Shown here in pieces: positions 7,000 to 15,774 of a stretch of DNA of 15,774 nt (position 1 is its first letter; each line of letters starts with the position of its first letter). The stretch covers positions 1 through 15,774 of the forward strand of contig JAAAJB010000718.1 in assembly GCA_016098155.1 (NCBI GenBank). Reading direction: 5' to 3'. The stretch is from Actinomortierella ambigua. Its lineage: Eukaryota; Mortierellomycota; Mortierellomycetes; Mortierellales; Mortierellaceae. A program made the position numbers and the translations under genes. Under the pieces are notes generated by a model that searched no databases, was not told the origin of the DNA, and was given only the letters and a program-made list of their open reading frames with translations.

Positions 7000-9856
7000 T
7001 CAAAACTCGCAGCCCAGTGCAAGAACATTAAACATATTGGCTCCACCGCCGCTTCCTTGGTTCTGATCCTGGCCATTGCTGGAAGCACCGATTCCTCGTC
7101 GGCTGCCTTGGGAAGCTTGGGCGCGTTTCTTGGTGGCGCCGGACCCGCTACTCTTCTTGACCCCTCCTCCCTTTTTCGAGTTCTTGGAGGGTCCCCCACC
7201 TGCAGTTGCAGCAGATGATGACGATGATGGTAACGAGCCTTGAACCGACGGCTTGTCGACCTGTTTGCCGTACATGTGAATCCGCTTTTGCTGTTGTTGC
7301 TGTTGTTGTAGGGGCGAACGGAAGACGACGACAACGTCGATATCGCCCACGTCAACAAATCCTTCCTCCACTGCGAGCAACGTATCGACATAGGCCTCGA
7401 TGGTGCTTGGCAACGTCATCTTTTGCTCGACGGACGACCCACCACGGGCCAGAGCCAAGATCTGCTGGAACAACAGGCCATCAAACAGGCCCGAGAGTGG
7501 CGGCAAGATCTCGTCGAGATGCAGCACGTTCGCCAAGAGTGTAACGCTGCCAAGCACGTGCTGAAACTGGATGGAGAGGTGGAGCGATCGCTTTGTGATC
7601 GGTGGAGGCTCATCGCTGTGTCCCTGTAGCCCTTTGACCATATGAGCACCCTCAAAGGCAGATGGGGTCGAGGTGGTAGCAGTAGCAGCAGTAACATCAT
7701 CATCAGCAGCATCCGTCCAGGATTTTGGTGATAGCAAAGGGTATTTTTCCAGCGTCAAGAGTGCCGAAGCAACAAAGGCAATCACTTCGTAGTTGGCCAT
7801 AGGGGCATTCGCCGACCGCGTCTTGGAATGCGCTAGTGAGGTCACCAGGTATCGGAGCGTGGCGGCCAGCACCATGCAATGCCGCGAGAGCTTGCGAACC
7901 CGCGGCGTGTCCGCGCCAAGGACCCTCAGGAAGAGTGTTGTTCGGTCCTCCACCGACATGGCCGATGGCAACAGGGCCTCCTGAGACGAATCTGCGTCAA
8001 CGTCCATGTCGTGTGGGGCTGATCCGGCTTGCAAGAGCTGTCCAAGTTCGGCTCGCGAGACAACAGACACAATCTCGGACGACAGGTGGTCGCCTCGCCG
8101 AACGTACTCGATCACTTCTTTCATTCGTTGGGGATCATGCCGGGAAGGCTGGCCACCACCACCACCACCACCACTCTCTTCATCCAGGTGATCATCACCT
8201 TCCGCGTCATCGGTGGTCGTTGTAGCTGGGAGGCTCGCCAGACTCTGGCCTAGAATGCCATACACCCACCGCCGAAGCTCCCGCGAAACGAGCCAGGCAC
8301 TCTCACGGCCGGTGTCCTCCAAGAAGGGCGTGCACCAAAACATGCCATTGCTGACAACATCCATCAACTTGAAGGAAAACTGGCCTGTCCTAAACGCCTC
8401 ACGCATCTGCACCGATCCACCCAGTCCAGACAACGAGGACGATGAGATGTCGATCGGCTGGTCGCTGGGCGAGTACTGATCCATAGAGTCGAGAATCGCC
8501 TGTCGCAGCTCTGCACTTTCCTCCGCTGTCTCCTTTGGGTAGAGATGCCGACGCTCGTCAAAGATCTCATGAAGAATGTGGTGGATCAACTGCTTGCCAT
8601 GAAGCCTTTCATCCTTGTCATGGGTATCCTTCCCGGCGCCAAAGGCTCGGAGGAATGCTGCTGTGGCCCGGATCCTGGTCTGGTGAATGTTGGACGACTT
8701 TGACAGCTTCTGGCCAGTGCTTGCCTCCAGAGCGTGGGCGATTTGCCTCTCAAAGGTCTCTGGTCGAACGTAGTCGTTTCCGGCCAAGGAAGCGAAAAGA
8801 GGCAGGCACTCCGCCACAATTCCTAGATGGTTGGCGACAGATTCCTGAGTGTACACGCTTGCCGAGATGCTGATTTCACCAGTCGTACTGTCCCTGGTGA
8901 CAATGAAGGTGTCCAGTGGAATGTAGCCTCCTTTTGGCGCCAGACCAGTGTCGTAGATGAAGTAGTCTATTTGGCAAGAAGAGTTGGAGTTGATTAAAAG
9001 AAAAAAAATCAGGCCTCTGTAAGGTACCGTGCTTCCAATGGGACACATGGTCGATCGACACTCTGATAAAAAAAACAAATATCAACCTACCCGAGTCTTT
9101 GCTCAAGGCATATGCTTCGATCACACCATCCTCGAGCGACTTTTCTCTTGTTAACTGTGCCACCAGTCCATCTGCCTCTCCATCACATACACACAGCTCG
9201 ACTTTCAAATCGCGAAGAGTCTGTAAGGTGATGTCGAGGACGAGTGGTGGGATCAAAAAGTGTGCTGTCCGTATATTGCTGGCGCCATTGGTCACATACG
9301 GATTTGGTGAAGAGGACGCTGACGAGGAGGAGGACAAGGAGCAAGTCATTGACACTCCTCCCAAGGACTTGTGTTCAATGTCGCTCAGGACTCGTCCAAT
9401 CCTTGAGATTTTCTCGGTATCTCTTGCCAATCGCGTCTGTAGTTTTTGAAGCGGCAGAGGGCCATCAAAGAGAAAGATGGGGGTGAATCCAACTGCCTGA
9501 ATAGCCTGGATATTGCCGATCAAGTAATTAACGAATGCACTGTACTGGCCTACCGAGAAAATAAAAAGGGGGAGGGGGGATGGAACACGTTAAGGTTAGT
9601 AGAGGTAGGTGGGGGAGTAAAAACAGATCGAATATGGCGTTGAGAATAGCCTTGCGGTATGTATTTTACCTCCATAGGTCCACTCATACTGCCCGCAGTA
9701 TATATGATGGATGTAGGCATTGCCGTCCAGCACAAGGTACCGGGTACTTGGTGCCACAGCAGAGGGGTCAGGAGCAGTTTTCCGTGAAGCGCTCGTCCAT
9801 GTCTTGCGCTGACCCAGTTTGGACTGGACGAACGTATAAAGTCCAAGAACACCCAT
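7000..9856 (-). CDS. Asteroid/ASTE1-type protein with FEN1/XPG-like PIN nuclease fold, three exons
   Basis: Minus-strand exons 9856-9670, 9549-9091 and 8966-7000 give 870 aa (human ASTE1 is about 680). The start is MGVLGLYTFV, the usual MG(V/I).GL..FV opening of the XPG/Asteroid family. The acidic residues of the FEN1-type active site have visible counterparts: D44 (LVLDGNAY), D91 (IFLFDGPLP), E187 and D189 (CDGEADGL), D214 and D216 (SKDSDYFIYD), and D280 (LAGNDYV). The segment IPPLVLDITLQTLRDLKVEL and LPLFASLAGNDYV closely follow ASTE1. The C-terminal part is less conserved, with acidic, Gly7 and Gln7 linkers and a basic Ser/Gly/Lys tail, and it ends near NMFNVLAL, resembling the ASTE1 end motif. 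The introns are 120 and 124 bp, GT-AG. ASTE1 in animals has been linked to DNA end processing; activity here is inferred from residues only. Confidence 0.87.
7289..7312 (-). repeat. CAG/CAA tract, poly-Gln in ASTE1-like protein
   Basis: Mixed CAA/CAG codons on the minus strand encode seven consecutive glutamines (LQQQQQQQKR) in a variable C-terminal loop. Confidence 0.7.
8153..8174 (-). repeat. GGT trinucleotide repeat, poly-Gly in ASTE1-like protein
   Basis: Seven CCA units on the plus strand read as GGT codons on the coding strand and give a seven-glycine run after an acidic stretch (DDHLDEESGG). It is an unstructured linker. Confidence 0.75.
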
Positions 9857-10025
9857 GCAATAGTCAAAAAAAGATGTGGGAATTCGTATGCCGCGAGATT
9901 TACAAAAGGGGAAATCAAGCAGCAATGAGATGCAAATGCAAGAACGAAGGTGATGGAGAGAACTGTTCTAAGAGATAGAAAGAGAGGGGGGGCCATGCTC
10001 TTTATTGATCCAAAAAAATCCAAAT
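9857..10025 (-). other. Short spacer: 3' end of HMG gene and promoter of ASTE1-like gene
   Basis: 169 bp separate the HMG-gene stop from the ASTE1-like ATG, both on the minus strand. The spacer carries a probable poly(A) signal and must also hold the downstream promoter unless the two are cotranscribed. Confidence 0.55.
10001..10006 (-). terminator. AATAAA poly(A) signal of HMG-box gene
   Basis: A perfect AATAAA on the minus strand begins 20 bp past the TAG of the HMG-box gene, with T-rich sequence just before it. A 3' end near 9980 would leave about 120 bp before the next gene. Confidence 0.6.
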
Positions 10026-11870
10026 CTACGGGCCAGTCACAGCTTCGTTGGTGGCAACGTCCTCGGCCAAAAGCTCTGCCAGTTCACTCGTCGACTTTGG
10101 GCAGTTGGCCTTGATCTTGATGTCGTCCCTTCGGCTTTTCTCGTGCTCTAGCTCATGCTCCCGCCAGAGGCTTTTGAGCATAGCCATCTTTCGCCTTGTG
10201 GTAGCCTTTTGAGGAAAGTTCTTGAGCTTCTTCATCGCGGTAAGAACCTGCTCAAAGAGTGCACTCTCTCGATGGTGTTGCTCCAACTCGGTCCAATCCA
10301 GGACATCCATGGGGTTGAGATGGGCATCGGGGTCAAGCGTGGAGAAAGACCAAGGACCGCTAGCTACACGACTGTTGCTGGCTGTGGAAAGTGAGGCGGA
10401 GGGGGCGAACAAGGAGGCGGCTGATAGAAAGATCGCTACATCACGAGCAACAAGGCTCACACTGGCTGATGCAAAGAGCTTCTTGATAGCACAGTCAGCA
10501 CATCCTGAAGCGTCGTGGTTGGGTTGGGTCTTTGGAAAGCGAGCGTTGATCGGATGATGCTCGATCCACAGTTTACCAAGAGCGTTTGACAACTCAACTT
10601 GCTTGATGGCTGGGCAACCCTCTTCGTGAGCTTTGGTGTGGATGAAAGACACGAGCGATCGAAAGAGCATAAAGCTATTGCGCGATTGTACAGCCTTGAG
10701 CTTCAGTGCCTCGGTTGTACCAGCTGTGCTGGAGGTGTGAGGACTGGAGGGTTCGTCAATGAGATGCGGGCTTTGACTCTGAACAGGCTGTGATTTGTCC
10801 GTAGGGACTTTGGAAATGTTTTTGATAGGCCGCGGCCGCAGAGTCCGAGCAGGAAGACTGTCTTCTACCACAGTTGTATTTCCATCCTTGGGTTCACTGG
10901 TAAGGTAGGGGGTATCCAACGCCTCACTCGGTAACAGGGGTGATACTTGAGGACTAAAATAGATATCGCTTGAAGGATAATTTGTCGCAAAAGAGCTGGA
11001 AGGAATGATCAGCTGAGCAAGTGCAGATGTTGCGTGTAAAGACTCCTCGGGGCCCATGCGTGGCGTGGGATCGTTAAGCGGCACCACAGGTGGTGGTGAC
11101 AGCGTGCTGGTTGCATCTGGTGGGTCGCCCATAATACTCTGATCAACCCCGCGGGTCAAAAGTAGTGGGTACGAAAGCCCTGTCATTCCTGGAAAGTTTG
11201 AGTCGTGCTGTGGATATGACGATGAAGTAGATGTATCGACAAGCATGTTGTCATCTGGACCTTGACTTGAAATACCCTCCATTGTCTCAAAGTTGTGGTC
11301 GATTTGATCAGCATGAGTAGTGGCGGAGGGTGGTACATCCGGTTGTCCATAGTTTGACGAGCTTGTTGAGGTGTTATACAACTCTGCGATCATCGTACTA
11401 GGAAAGAGCTCTGGTGCTAACAGGGCCTCTATAAAGGCAGCATCGTCGTAAGTAAGTGGCAAGTCAGCGGCGTTCAGCTGCTGTGTAGGTGGAAATTGAG
11501 GCTCAATGTCAAACAGTTCGCTAAGATCTGGCAGATCTAGAACGAGATCCGATTGGTCAGGGGGCACATCTCGAGTATATGCCCCTGCAAAGATTGAAGC
11601 ATAAGATATGTCTTCGTCGGGAATAGCCGATGTAGGAATAGGCGTGAATGCAGAGGTAAACGGCATTGCCACAAGAGCGGGGTCATGGTGCTGCTGGAGT
11701 TGCTGTTGTTGGTATTGCACTGACATGCTTAGCCCATCGACATCGATGTCCATGCGTGTATCTGGAGCAGAATGAGAGTCCATCGTCGATAGACTCAACG
11801 CATCGATATCCATATTGATATCGATGTTAATGTCAAGCGGATCAAGGAGTGGGGGGGCTAGCGGTTCCAT
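10026..11870 (-). CDS. Probable HMG-box (MATA-like) transcription factor, 614 aa, intronless
   Basis: A single open frame from ATG at 11870 to TAG at 10026-10028. Residues about 394-446 look like helices 1 and 2 of an HMG box: SRNSFMLFRSLVSFI, then VELSNALGKLWIEHHP, resembling the NSFMLYR...ISK.LGK.W pattern of MATA-type boxes. Helix 3 is not clear; a Cys-containing stretch (CADCAIKKLF) follows instead. The first 160 residues are acidic and hydrophobic, with a repeated MDID...LS.S motif (residues 20-29 and 40-50), a Gln-rich stretch, and two activation-domain-like segments (LDLPDLSELFDIE at 111-123; DDAAFIEALLAPELF at 142-156). The middle is Ser/Pro/Thr-rich and probably disordered. The C-terminus (about 515-614) is charged and helical. 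Absence of introns is unlike its neighbours. It is divergent from MED1. A nuclear regulatory role is likely, but a mating-type role is only speculation. Confidence 0.62.
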   Translation of the reverse strand: MEPLAPPLLDPLDINIDINMDIDALSLSTMDSHSAPDTRMDIDVDGLSMSVQYQQQQLQQHHDPALVAMPFTSAFTPIPTSAIPDEDISYASIFAGAYTRDVPPDQSDLVLDLPDLSELFDIEPQFPPTQQLNAADLPLTYDDAAFIEALLAPELFPSTMIAELYNTSTSSSNYGQPDVPPSATTHADQIDHNFETMEGISSQGPDDNMLVDTSTSSSYPQHDSNFPGMTGLSYPLLLTRGVDQSIMGDPPDATSTLSPPPVVPLNDPTPRMGPEESLHATSALAQLIIPSSSFATNYPSSDIYFSPQVSPLLPSEALDTPYLTSEPKDGNTTVVEDSLPARTLRPRPIKNISKVPTDKSQPVQSQSPHLIDEPSSPHTSSTAGTTEALKLKAVQSRNSFMLFRSLVSFIHTKAHEEGCPAIKQVELSNALGKLWIEHHPINARFPKTQPNHDASGCADCAIKKLFASASVSLVARDVAIFLSAASLFAPSASLSTASNSRVASGPWSFSTLDPDAHLNPMDVLDWTELEQHHRESALFEQVLTAMKKLKNFPQKATTRRKMAMLKSLWREHELEHEKSRRDDIKIKANCPKSTSELAELLAEDVATNEAVTGP

Positions 11871-12311
11871 GGCAGAAAGATAGTACGGAATGAAGCAACG
11901 GGTATGGGATCTGAAAGTTGAGACTCTGGCTCTTATATGTAGAGAACTGTGCCAATGATCTTTTGCAGCTGAGAATACCTTAAAGAGCCCGTATTTATTT
12001 TATTTAGCCTTTGATTTTGTTTAATATCTTTTACGGCTTTACGTTGCAGGTGTCAAGGGTCAGTTGCAAGCAAAGGACCGAAATCAAGGCTAGGACCTTC
12101 GGACACATAGCGTCCGCCTTTGTAATTGATCTGCTTATGAATTGCAAAGTCTTTGGCTCACGAGGCTCTGAGGAAGGTGCGAGTTATCAAGCTCCAGCAT
12201 GGTAGGCTAAAGTCAGGTCGCGTCTCACCTGAAATGTGACTGTCTTGCCCACACACGCTCAAACACCCCACCGAGATTCTCTCTCTTCACTTCAAACTCG
12301 ACTCGATTACC
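11871..12311. promoter_or_regulatory. Divergent promoter region, HMG-box gene / MED1
   Basis: About 440 bp between divergent start codons. On the minus side a TATA-like ATATAAGA sits 61-68 bp from the HMG-gene ATG. An AT-rich stretch (11988-12031) lies in the middle. On the plus side the 40 bp before the MED1 ATG are C/T-rich (12265-12301), typical of fungal transcription starts. A 64-codon open frame (12011-12205) has no recognisable features and is not called as a gene. Confidence 0.55.
11931..11938 (-). promoter_or_regulatory. TATA-like box of HMG-box gene
   Basis: ATATAAGA on the minus strand, 61-68 bp upstream of the ATG, implying a leader of roughly 30-40 nt. The other divergent start regions in the window lack an equally good TATA match. 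Confidence 0.42.
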
Positions 12312-15300
12312 ATGCCAGACACGGCGGATGCCACAACTGTTCAGGAACATCTGCGTGAGCTGCAGAGTCTGTTGCAGGATAGCCTCAAGCAATGGCATCT
12401 CATGGCAGCCTCGGCATCTGCCACACCGGCTTCTACATCGTCCAACCCTCCCCGAATTCCACATGGTAATGCCAACGCGCGACACTGGAGTATCGAAATA
12501 CAGACAATAGGCGTACCTTCAGAAGACGAACAACAACTGCTGACACGCTGTATTTACGGCATTTCTCAAACGTGTTTGTAGAGCTGCATCCTCTTGGACC
12601 TGTCCAATTAGGGCCGCTACAAAAGCAGTTCAAGGAGAAGATTGCCGCTATTCGAGCTCCATGCATGGCCTTCACTCAGGGGCCCCTTCAGCAGGCAGTT
12701 GGCGGTGGCGAGTCGGGCAGTAGCACGGCTTTCCGGAAATATTCATCGCTGCTAAAGGTAGACATACCGCCAATGGTTCTAGTCCGTCTAATGTGATATA
12801 CCGTTGCCATTGTTACCGATCAGGATAAGAACTAACGTCAAGCTCGTTCTTTTTTTTTTCTCAATACAAGGAGGAGACACTTTTGGAAGGCGCGTTGGCG
12901 AATGTCAAATCGAACCTCAAGTCATGTCAAAACCTTCTTCGAGCAGCATCGCATGATGGAAACACTAGATCGGATCACATTCTCAACACTGTCAAGGAGA
13001 TGGCTACTAGTCTTGGGTACGAGGTCGCGATTTTTTTTCTCGTTGGGTGCCAACATGGATCAGGCTTGAGCATGGTTCTTTGACATTGGATGATTCTAAG
13101 ACTGACAGCCTGTTTATGCTTTATCTTCAGTCTGGAATGCTATCTGGATGCAGTCGCACAACCAAGTTCCGCGCAATCAGTGTCAACGCTCACTGTTGGA
13201 GGCACCGTGATTGTCATCGATGTAAGTGGGCAGAAAGGGCGGCTATGGGGATGCGACTATTTTTGATGTGTCTAAATAGCTCACACAGGAACTCTCGGTA
13301 CCCCTAGATCGATGTAGAAAGCACAGGGACGATTCTACGCATCAAAGTGTCCTATGCCTCTGAGATTCACCAAGACGAAAGAGTAAGGAGAATTGTGTCT
13401 TTCAGGCATGGAATGATCGCATTTTTTTTTCTTTGTGGGGTTTCGCTTTACTTTCGTCTTAACCAGTCTCACCCATTGTACTTTTTTTTTCTTCTTGATA
13501 CCCAGATCGACCGCCTCTTAGTGCTGAATCTCCAATGCAAATGCCAACGCTTGATGCAGAGCGACCGCATGGATGGCATGCTAGCTCACCAACCCGACTG
13601 CACTCGCAATTTTGAGACATTTGGTCGTAACCTGACAGTCCTCGCCACACTGGACAAGCTGACCAAAATATACCCGCATTACGACTTCTTCCAGAACGTG
13701 CGCTCACTCGATTTGGACTTTAAGGAGATCTATCGACGTGAGATGCTCGCGTGTCAGGGAAACCTTGAAAAAGTCTTGCTTCAAGCTCATGGTATCCCAC
13801 TCATGCATGCCGTCTATGCAGGACCATCCGTCGCATACTGGGCTCCACATAAGGATCTGAACCAGCTGGACTGGCAGAGCCTTGCTGAGAGCGTTGATCA
13901 AGGTAAGAAATCGGTCTTTTGTCCGACACAGGCGATTCTACAACGGTTCATTAAATCAAATACGCTCCATGATCTAACACCGCCATGGCGTGTAATCATT
14001 TAGGTGCGAACGAAAAAATCAATATCCCGTTCCACCGCCTCTGCTTTTCGATGGAAGAGACCTCGTCTGCGATTTCAGGCTACCTTCCTGGCGACCGGCT
14101 GAGCTTCCTACTCACTGAAGAGGAGCAGATGACTATGGATCCTAGCCAAGTGACTTACGGCACACTATTCGACACAGCTTCCAACACTGCAACACCCTCG
14201 CGATGGATCGTGCCGACAGTGGATGCAACAGTCCAAGCAGGATTTGTCGCTCATCTGTGCCCACCTGTTGCGGTGGCGGAAAGTGTTGCTCGGGAGCTCG
14301 CTGCACTGTCCAATGCAACGGGGGCTATCAACACGATGGGCTACAAGCGTGATTTTGGGTTTTCGTCGCTGCAAGAGTTGTTGGTCGAAGACAACCAAAA
14401 CAGCAACACGCACAAGAACAAGAACACTGCCAACAGTAGTAGTACAGGTCAACAAAACGCCAGCAACCAGTGGTCGACCGTCGTCAAGCAGAGCGTAGAG
14501 CCAACAAGACAACTCTACTCGTTGGATCGACGTCAGGACGACGGGCGGCTTATCCAGCGGATACCGTTTGTTCACCCTTGGCAGATTCAGCACTGTCTGC
14601 GATTGTTACGACAGCAACTTGTGTTCAACACACTCTTCCAGAGCTGCTTCACAACACTTGTCGTAGAGGCAATAAGCGGTGGCTCCGCGACGGCTTCGAT
14701 CATGGTCAAGACGCCATCGACGTCGTCGTCCTCGGGCATGATGAGTCCTCCAGCGTCTGGTATGGCAACCATGTCCATCAAGAAGGAGAATGCCACGAAC
14801 AACAGCACTGCAAGCGCCGCATCGCAGCCGACGACTGACTCATCACTTCCCGAAGTGACGGTCACCATCCAGACCCCACAGGCACCACACTGGATCCTGG
14901 TCTCGTTTGTCAACCCGTTTTTGAACGAGAGCTACATTTTCCTTGAGATTCAGGTCCAGCCGCAGACGTCGAATATCATTGTCCGCCAGCGTCTGGATGC
15001 GGCCCTGGCAGGCACGGGACAGATTGTTGTCTCAGGCTATGGGTTTGCCTCTGCCAGTGGCGGTGCATCATCTGCGGCTTCTGTGGGAGGTGGCGGTATT
15101 GGTGGTGGTGGTGGTGTTGGTGGCGGATTCGGCAGTGGCGTCGATGCAGCTGACCTTTACCACCCGCAGCCGTCTCACATTCAAAACGCCTATGCTCATT
15201 TACCGGTGCAGGACGGTGTCGTTATGACAGAGGGTAGTGGTGGTGATGCCAACAACCATTTTGTTCTCGATGCAGCGACCATGACGTCCGTTCTCGAGAC

Positions 15301-15469
15301 GAGCCAGTCCATTCCTGTCTTGGTCCAGTGGGTGCTGGATCGTGCGGTTGCCTGGGCACGCGAATCTGACCTACACCAGTTGCAGCGACTGCAGCGGCAT
15401 GCAGCCCCAATCAACCGACGGCCTTCAGAAGCGGAGGAGAACCAGACGACCAAGCGTGCACGCGTCTAA
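12312..15469 (+). CDS. MED1: Mediator of RNA polymerase II transcription subunit 1, seven exons
   Basis: Exons 12312-12465, 12582-12757, 12871-13016, 13131-13221, 13308-13382, 13506-13902 and 14004-15469 give 834 aa. Med1 is a middle-module Mediator subunit that links activators to RNA polymerase II. The Med1 domain is recognised from SLGLECYLD (after splicing), the strand VIVIDIDVES...ILRIKVSYAS, and DRLLVLNLQ. The later segment PFVHPWQIQHCLRLLRQQLVFNTLFQSC parallels the HP...L.L.R.Q..YN.L..SC region of animal MED1. Three LxxLL motifs are visible (residues 17-21, 379-383 and 469-473). Low-complexity insertions are Asn/Ser-rich (about 478-492) and Gly-rich (15084-15135). The protein ends in a basic KRARV that may be a nuclear signal. 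Introns are all GT-AG (116, 113, 114, 86, 123 and 101 bp). The third donor could instead be 13024, but only 13017 restores the frame. Confidence 0.88.
15084..15135 (+). repeat. MED1: GGT/GGC repeat, Gly-rich linker in MED1
   Basis: Imperfect GGN repeats encode a Gly-rich run (VGGGGIGGGGGVGGGFGSG) between conserved parts of the MED1 C-terminus. Confidence 0.75.
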
Positions 15470-15521
15470 TGCACAATTCTTCTCTTGCAAAAACCTTCTC
15501 ACGAAAAAAAAAAGACAGACA

Positions 15522-15527
15522 AATAAA
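15522..15527 (+). terminator. MED1: AATAAA poly(A) signal of MED1
   Basis: AATAAA 53 bp after the TAA stop, in AAATAAAATAAAATC context, is the nearest perfect signal to MED1. Confidence 0.55.
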
Positions 15528-15684
15528 ATAAAATCTTTTGTCCTCAAAAAAAAAGTGCTTTATCCGACAAAGAAAAAAAAAATAGGAGAAAAGGTGACAA
15601 CACAAAAGGCAATAAATACAAGCGACTACAGGTCATCCGGCAGCCCTTTGCCGCAATGAATCTATGAGTCTAATTTGCACTGTC

Positions 15685-15707
15685 TTTTTTTTTTTTTTTT
15701 TTTTTTT
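15685..15707 (+). repeat. T23 homopolymer
   Basis: Twenty-three consecutive T residues, the longest run in the window, in the MED1 3' flank. Confidence 0.85.
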
Positions 15708-15774
15708 AATTTTTTTCCAGTTGGTTCACTTGTGGTGTGGCTTTTTGTTTTTTCCCCCCCTTTTTGTTTTTTCC

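Larger units (their letters stand above)
15470..15774 (+). other. MED1 3' flank, A/T-rich
   Basis: 305 bp follow the MED1 stop. It holds AATAAA at 15522-15527 and again at 15611-15616, several A8-A10 runs, and a T23 tract (15685-15707) followed by TTTTTTTCCAG (15710-15720). The window ends in C/T-rich sequence. No coding region is supported. Confidence 0.6.

Noticed and set aside
10382..10460. Possible cryptic intron in the HMG-box gene (GTGAGC to TTTCCACAG, minus strand), which might restore a complete HMG box
   Set aside because: Removing 79 bp shifts the frame and reaches a stop within a few codons, so the uninterrupted frame is preferred.
7000..12311. A Mucoromycota sex (mating-type) locus around the HMG gene
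   Set aside because: The known flanking genes (triose-phosphate transporter family and RNA helicase) are not present. One divergent HMG box alone does not make a mating locus.
14165..14593. 142-codon antisense open frame opposite MED1 exon 7
   Set aside because: Shadow of MED1 coding sequence with no recognisable domains.
1..15774. CRISPR arrays, tRNA or rRNA genes, transposons, prokaryotic-type operons
   Set aside because: None seen: repeats are only homopolymers and trinucleotide runs inside genes, and every long open frame is explained by the seven spliced or single-exon genes.

Overview
The window is eukaryotic nuclear DNA that best fits a filamentous, early-diverging fungus of the Mortierella/Mucoromycota kind. 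That placement is inference. It rests on compact genes with many short introns (17 that I can place, 85-180 bp), protein sequences intermediate between yeast and animal orthologues, a HAUS4-like augmin subunit (a family absent from yeasts), and long sense-strand T tracts before splice acceptors. I see no prokaryotic, viral or transposon content.

Layout: (1) 1-719, plus strand: the C-terminal part of a type-B carboxylesterase/lipase, cut by the window edge. (2) 2408-1110, minus strand: a four-exon HAUS4-like augmin subunit, converging on the esterase. (3) 2761-4435, plus: COP9 signalosome subunit 2 (four exons, 443 aa), divergent from HAUS4 across a roughly 350-bp shared promoter rich in small palindromes. 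(4) 4736-6874, plus: U4/U6 snRNP splicing factor Prp3 (four exons, 568 aa). (5) 9856-7000, minus: a three-exon Asteroid/ASTE1-type PIN (FEN1/XPG-fold) nuclease-like protein (870 aa), converging on Prp3. (6) 11870-10026, minus: an intronless 614-aa probable transcription factor with acidic activation-like segments and a divergent HMG box resembling the MATA class. (7) 12312-15469, plus: Mediator subunit 1 (seven exons, 834 aa), divergent from the HMG gene across about 440 bp. The end of the window is A/T-rich 3' flank with a 23-base T tract.

The genes are mostly housekeeping nuclear functions (spindle microtubule nucleation, cullin deneddylation, tri-snRNP assembly, nuclease-like, transcription) and do not form an operon or an obvious pathway cluster. 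The most interesting material is the HAUS4 gene with an apparent GC-AG intron, the HMG-box gene sharing a promoter with MED1, the Asteroid protein with an apparently complete catalytic acidic cluster, and two introns that are multiples of three and lack in-frame stops. I find no evidence of an undescribed multi-gene system. Exon boundaries were worked out by hand from splice consensus, frame continuity and remembered family similarity, so they are models rather than transcript-supported facts.
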